Of a stretch of DNA of 64,000 nucleotides, positions 61,052 through 64,000 are shown piece after piece. Each line of letters begins with the position of its first letter. Position 1 is the stretch's first letter. The notes beneath the pieces are model-generated. The model saw nothing but the letters and a program-made list of their open reading frames with translations, was not told the DNA's origin and searched no databases. Location: positions 496,001 through 560,000 of the forward strand of contig ATWE01000001.1 in assembly GCA_000421085.1 (NCBI GenBank), in the 5' to 3' direction. Both the position numbers and the translations under genes were made by a program. Origin of the DNA: Ensifer sp. USDA 6670. Its GTDB lineage: Bacteria; Pseudomonadota; Alphaproteobacteria; Rhizobiales; Rhizobiaceae.

Positions 61052-61291
61052 ATGAAGACAGAAGACAAGACCGCGGCCGCCCGCGTGCTGCTCGATATGC
61101 CGCTGTTTCACCTGCTGATGAGCGAGCTCGAAGCCGCGGCCGTGAATGGCTGCGTGAACGCCAAGCACACAGACCACGAGACCCGCGCGGCCTTTGCGGC
61201 CGAAGTGCGGGCAATCCGGAATTTCCGCGGCAAGCTCAAGTTCCTCGCCGAGGGGCAAGCCAATGCCGACGGGAAGGAAGCTCCGGCATAG
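61052..61291 (+). CDS. Phage head-module hypothetical protein
   Basis: 79 residues from ATG 61052 (AAGGG upstream, distant). Helical: VLLDMPLFHLLMSELEAAAV near the N-terminus and FAAEVRAIRNFRGKLKFLAE near the end, with NAKHTDHETRA between. Such short helical proteins are frequent between portal and scaffold genes of alphaproteobacterial phages; the function is unknown. It is 32 bp upstream of the scaffold gene and presumably in its transcript. Confidence 0.65.
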   Translation: MKTEDKTAAARVLLDMPLFHLLMSELEAAAVNGCVNAKHTDHETRAAFAAEVRAIRNFRGKLKFLAEGQANADGKEAPA

Positions 61292-61323
61292 GGCCGGCGC
61301 GAAACCTCAAAGGCGAACAAGAC

Positions 61324-62292
61324 ATGACAGACGCAACCACCAACTCGCCGTTCTTCGGCGAGAGTGATAGTGCGCGACCCTCGCTTTCCCTGGATGACGC
61401 TTCAAGCCTCGACTTCTCCGAGTCCGCCGGGACCAACGAAGAGGAAGAGATCGCACGGCAATCGACGAGCGAGACGGGTGAGACTAATGAAGATGGTCAA
61501 GAGACCGACGAACCCGCCGACCAGGGCGACGAGACCACCGGACCCGAGAAAGAGGGCGAGGAGTCCAACGAGACCCCGGATACCGTCATCACCCTCAAAG
61601 GTGGCGAGCAGGTTCCGCTCGAGGAACTGAAGCTCGGATACATGCGGGAACGCGACTACCGCCATAAAACTCAAGAACTCGGCAATAAGGGCCGAAATCT
61701 CGAGGCAATGACGACCCGCGTCGCCGACACGGCGAACGCCATTGCACATTTCCTGATCGAACAGCTTCCGGAAGAACCGACACAGGCTCTGGCTATCCAG
61801 AACCCGGCGGAATACGTCCGGAAAAAGGCGATCTACGACGCTGCCCTGACGCATGTGCACCAGCTCGTCAGCATGGAACGGGAGCCTCGGAAGGTCGCGG
61901 ACGAACTCAGCCAGGCCGCGACCGAGGAGACCCTTGCGGCCGAGAATGCAAAACTGCTCGAAGCCTTTCCGCATCTCGTCAAGGACGAGGCGCGCCGGAA
62001 ATTCTTTGCCGACGCCTTCGCGGCCGGCGAGGACTTCGGTTTCTCCGCCGAGGAGATGCGGATGGTCACCGATCACCGTTATTTCAAGGTCATGCACTTC
62101 GCCATGCTCGGCCGCCAGGCCGAACAGGCGAAGAACAGAGCATTGAAGAAGGTGGCGAACGCTCCGCCGGCCACGGCGAGGACCAGGCCGAACGGACCGG
62201 TGAATCCGCAGGCGCAGAAGAACCGGGACGCGATGAAAAGATTATCGAAAACCGGGTCGATCAAAGACGCAATGGCGATCGACTTCGAATAA
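61324..62292 (+). CDS. Phage scaffolding protein
   Basis: 322 residues. The N-terminal 85 residues are extremely acidic and disordered (TNEEEEIARQSTSETGETNE ...), followed by a conserved patch EQVPLEELKLGYMRERDYRH, KTQEL, a long helical region (about 110-260) and a basic C-terminus (RPNGPVNPQAQKNRDAMKRL). An acidic helical body with a basic coat-binding tail just before the major capsid gene is the hallmark of a scaffold, which directs procapsid assembly and leaves the mature head. Confidence 0.85.
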   Translation: MTDATTNSPFFGESDSARPSLSLDDASSLDFSESAGTNEEEEIARQSTSETGETNEDGQETDEPADQGDETTGPEKEGEESNETPDTVITLKGGEQVPLEELKLGYMRERDYRHKTQELGNKGRNLEAMTTRVADTANAIAHFLIEQLPEEPTQALAIQNPAEYVRKKAIYDAALTHVHQLVSMEREPRKVADELSQAATEETLAAENAKLLEAFPHLVKDEARRKFFADAFAAGEDFGFSAEEMRMVTDHRYFKVMHFAMLGRQAEQAKNRALKKVANAPPATARTRPNGPVNPQAQKNRDAMKRLSKTGSIKDAMAIDFE

Positions 62293-62363
62293 CCCATCTT
62301 CAACATCTACCGCGTTTGCGGGCGGAAAACGTCCATGCAAACACATTCGAAGGACCAGAAAAC

Positions 62364-63359
62364 ATGGCAGCTCTCGCCAATACCTTCCTGACCGCGGACG
62401 CCGTCGGCAACCGCGAGGAACTCTCCGACGTGGTCTCCCGCATCACCCCGGAGGATACCCCGATCTATTCGCTCATCGAAAAGGGCAAGTGCGTTTCGAT
62501 CCACCCCGAGTGGGAGACGGACGAGCTTGCCGCTCCGGGGGCGAACATCAAGAGCGAAGGCGACGAATATTCTTTCGGCGCCGTCACGCCGCCTGATCGC
62601 ATGGGCAACTATACCCAGATCATGCGCAAGGACTGGATCATCTCCGGCACGCAGGAAGTCGTTTCCGAGGCCGGCAACGTGCAGAAGCGGAAGTATCAGA
62701 AGCTCAAGAAGGGCGTCGAGATCCGCAAGGATGTCGAATATGCGATCGTCGACACCAACGCTTCGGTCGCCGGCGCGACCCGCGAATTCGGCTCGCTCAA
62801 CACCTGGACCGAGACCAATGTGTCGCGCGGCGCCGGCGGCGCGAACGGCGGCTTCGACAAGGCCACCGGCCTGACGGTCGCGCCGACCGACGGCACCCAG
62901 CGCGCGTTCAGCAAGGCCATATTGGACGACGTGATGCAGCAGGGCTACCAGAGCGGCGCCAATTTCCGGCACGTCTGCGTATCACCCTACGTCAAGAGCG
63001 TGTTCGTCACCTTCATGTCGGACGCCAATGTTGCGCCGTTCCGCTATGCCGTTTCCAAGGGCGGCGAGCGCAACACCATCATCGCGACGGCCGATTATTA
63101 CGAAGGTCCGTTCGGAACGGTGATGATCCACCCGAACCGCGTGCAGGCCGCCAATGCGACCACGGCGCGCAACGCCTTCTTCCTGGACACCGACATGCTG
63201 GAATTCCTCTGGCTGCGGCAGATCCAGGAAGACAAGGACGTTGCCAGGACCGGCGACGCCGACAAGGGCGTGATCATCGGCGAAGGCACGCTGAAGGTGA
63301 AGAACGAAAAGGGCCTCGGCGTCGCTGCCGACCTTTTCGGCTTGAGCGAGGCAAGCTGA
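62364..63359 (+). CDS. Phage major capsid protein (DUF5309/SU10-like)
   Basis: 331 residues from ATG 62364, after GAAGGACCAG. The N-terminus ANTFLTADAVGNREELSDVV, with SRITPEDTPIYSLIEKG after it, fits the DUF5309/SU10 major-capsid-like group (HK97 fold). Conserved later segments are NYTQIMRKDWIISGTQEVV and GPFGTVMIHPNR. The gene follows the scaffold and precedes a strong hairpin, the usual place for the most abundant virion protein. The exact phage family cannot be set without comparison. Confidence 0.87.
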   Translation: MAALANTFLTADAVGNREELSDVVSRITPEDTPIYSLIEKGKCVSIHPEWETDELAAPGANIKSEGDEYSFGAVTPPDRMGNYTQIMRKDWIISGTQEVVSEAGNVQKRKYQKLKKGVEIRKDVEYAIVDTNASVAGATREFGSLNTWTETNVSRGAGGANGGFDKATGLTVAPTDGTQRAFSKAILDDVMQQGYQSGANFRHVCVSPYVKSVFVTFMSDANVAPFRYAVSKGGERNTIIATADYYEGPFGTVMIHPNRVQAANATTARNAFFLDTDMLEFLWLRQIQEDKDVARTGDADKGVIIGEGTLKVKNEKGLGVAADLFGLSEAS

Positions 63360-63380
63360 GGACAGGCGCCTCTTCCGATA

Positions 63381-63414
63381 GCGTTTCGGTGCTTCAGCAG
63401 AAGCACCGAAACGC
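63381..63414. terminator. Long hairpin after the capsid gene
   Basis: Perfect 15-bp stem GCGTTTCGGTGCTTC / GAAGCACCGAAACGC with an AGCA loop, 21 nt after the capsid stop. No T-tract follows, so it may be a partial terminator or mRNA-protecting element. It could also be a dispersed rhizobial palindrome. Confidence 0.55.
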
Positions 63415-63495
63415 ACCTCCGGACGGAAAACAGCTTCGGACATTCCCGGGAATGCCCTCAAGGGGCAGGGTCCAGCTTCAGAAAGGATCAGATCG

Positions 63496-64000
63496 ATGGT
63501 CACCAAAAGCGACCGGTTGCAAACACAGACAGATACCCTGACGCCTTACCACATGGCGTTTCTTGATGTGATCGCCGCTGCCGAAGACGGCACTACGACA
63601 TTATGTATGGTCCAAAAGGGAAAGGCCGGATAACCGATTTTTCCGATCATCCCCGCAACCCAAGCCGAATAGAGAAGGGCAGACATGCTGGCAATGTGAG
63701 CACAGCCGCCGGCCGTTACCAGATCACTGCCCCGACATGGGACGAGTACGCCAAGAAATTGAACTTGCCCGATTTCTCTCCGCCAAACCAGGACAAGGCA
63801 GCGTGGGCCATTGCCAAGGATCGCTATCGCCGGGCTACGGGAGGAGGAAGCCTGGATGATGCTCTTACCTCGGGAGGCGGGTCTACTATCAAGGCGGCGG
63901 GGCGTCTTTTGGGAGGGACTTGGACGAGTCTTCCCGGCGGAAGTCAACAACGTCTGACGGAACGCGAATATTTCGACAATTACAGCATGAACCGGCAAGC
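63496..64000 (+). pseudogene. Phage muramidase (lambda-lysozyme-like), frameshifted and cut by the window edge
   Basis: From ATG 63496 one frame gives TPYHMAFLDVIAAAEDGT, with the usual Glu of phage GH24/lambda-R-like muramidases, then runs into a stop near 63630. From about 63594 another frame continues the expected protein: YDIMYGPKGKG, RITDFSDHPRNP, VSTAAGRYQITAPTWDEYAK, FSPPNQDKAAWAIAKDRYRR and GGTWTSLPGG, open to the edge. One missing base near GGCACTACGAC explains the switch. The intact gene would be a tail-tip or lytic peptidoglycan hydrolase. Sequencing error is the main alternative. Confidence 0.7.

Overview
The window looks like chromosomal DNA of a GC-rich alphaproteobacterium of the Rhizobiales, most likely Sinorhizobium/Ensifer. 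This is an inference from gene content (ilvC next to a TetR regulator, a short ftsZ2-type gene, an rpsU-csp cluster, TRAP and MocR genes, TIGR02594 and BA14K proteins) and from rhizobial-style intergenic palindromes. No ribosomal RNA is present; one tRNA-Lys(CTT) is.

From 1 to about 47.3 kb the layout is ordinary chromosome with short operons and many regulator/target pairs: a truncated SGNH acyltransferase; a MocR regulator and a DUF983 protein; a divergent NmrA-type reductase and HxlR regulator; a divergent aspartate racemase and Lrp regulator; NDH-2; an RpiR regulator whose palindrome recurs before an MFS transporter coupled to a racemase-like protein without the catalytic cysteines; a Gly/Asp-repeat secreted protein divergent from a LapG-like transglutaminase protease; a TetR gene beside a decayed MacA-like adaptor; ilvC; two class III cyclase-like genes, one degenerate; an L,D-transpeptidase; aminotransferase, AKR and GST genes; rpsU and csp; a HAD phosphatase fused to a HerA-like ATPase; ftsZ2; a sorbosone-dehydrogenase lipoprotein; a three-gene TRAP transporter; an orphan TadG-like protein; and an EEP/NUDIX/PhzF cluster that ends at tRNA-Lys.

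From about 47.3 kb to the right edge lies an incomplete or decaying prophage. It has an S24/XRE repressor flanked by related operators, a DnaA-domain-IV protein, a probable small terminase, large terminase, portal, scaffold, a DUF5309-like major capsid and a frameshifted muramidase. No integrase, tail gene or right boundary is visible. Non-phage-like genes (BA14K, a tandem paralogue pair, a haem-copper-oxidase-like membrane protein, DUF3309, GFA) sit inside it and separate the two terminase genes.

The most unusual structure is at 58.25-60.8 kb. The 3' end of the portal gene, encoding a coiled-coil tail, is duplicated about 870 bp downstream, and each copy ends in the same GTGA stop/start overlap that opens a different downstream frame. 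The second frame encodes a 211-residue protein with a His-then-Cys arrangement like permuted NlpC/P60 (LRAT/YiiX-type) domains of polymorphic toxins. It is followed by an AT-rich membrane-protein gene, a candidate immunity or lysogenic-conversion gene. This resembles a cassette-exchange site for cargo in the head module.
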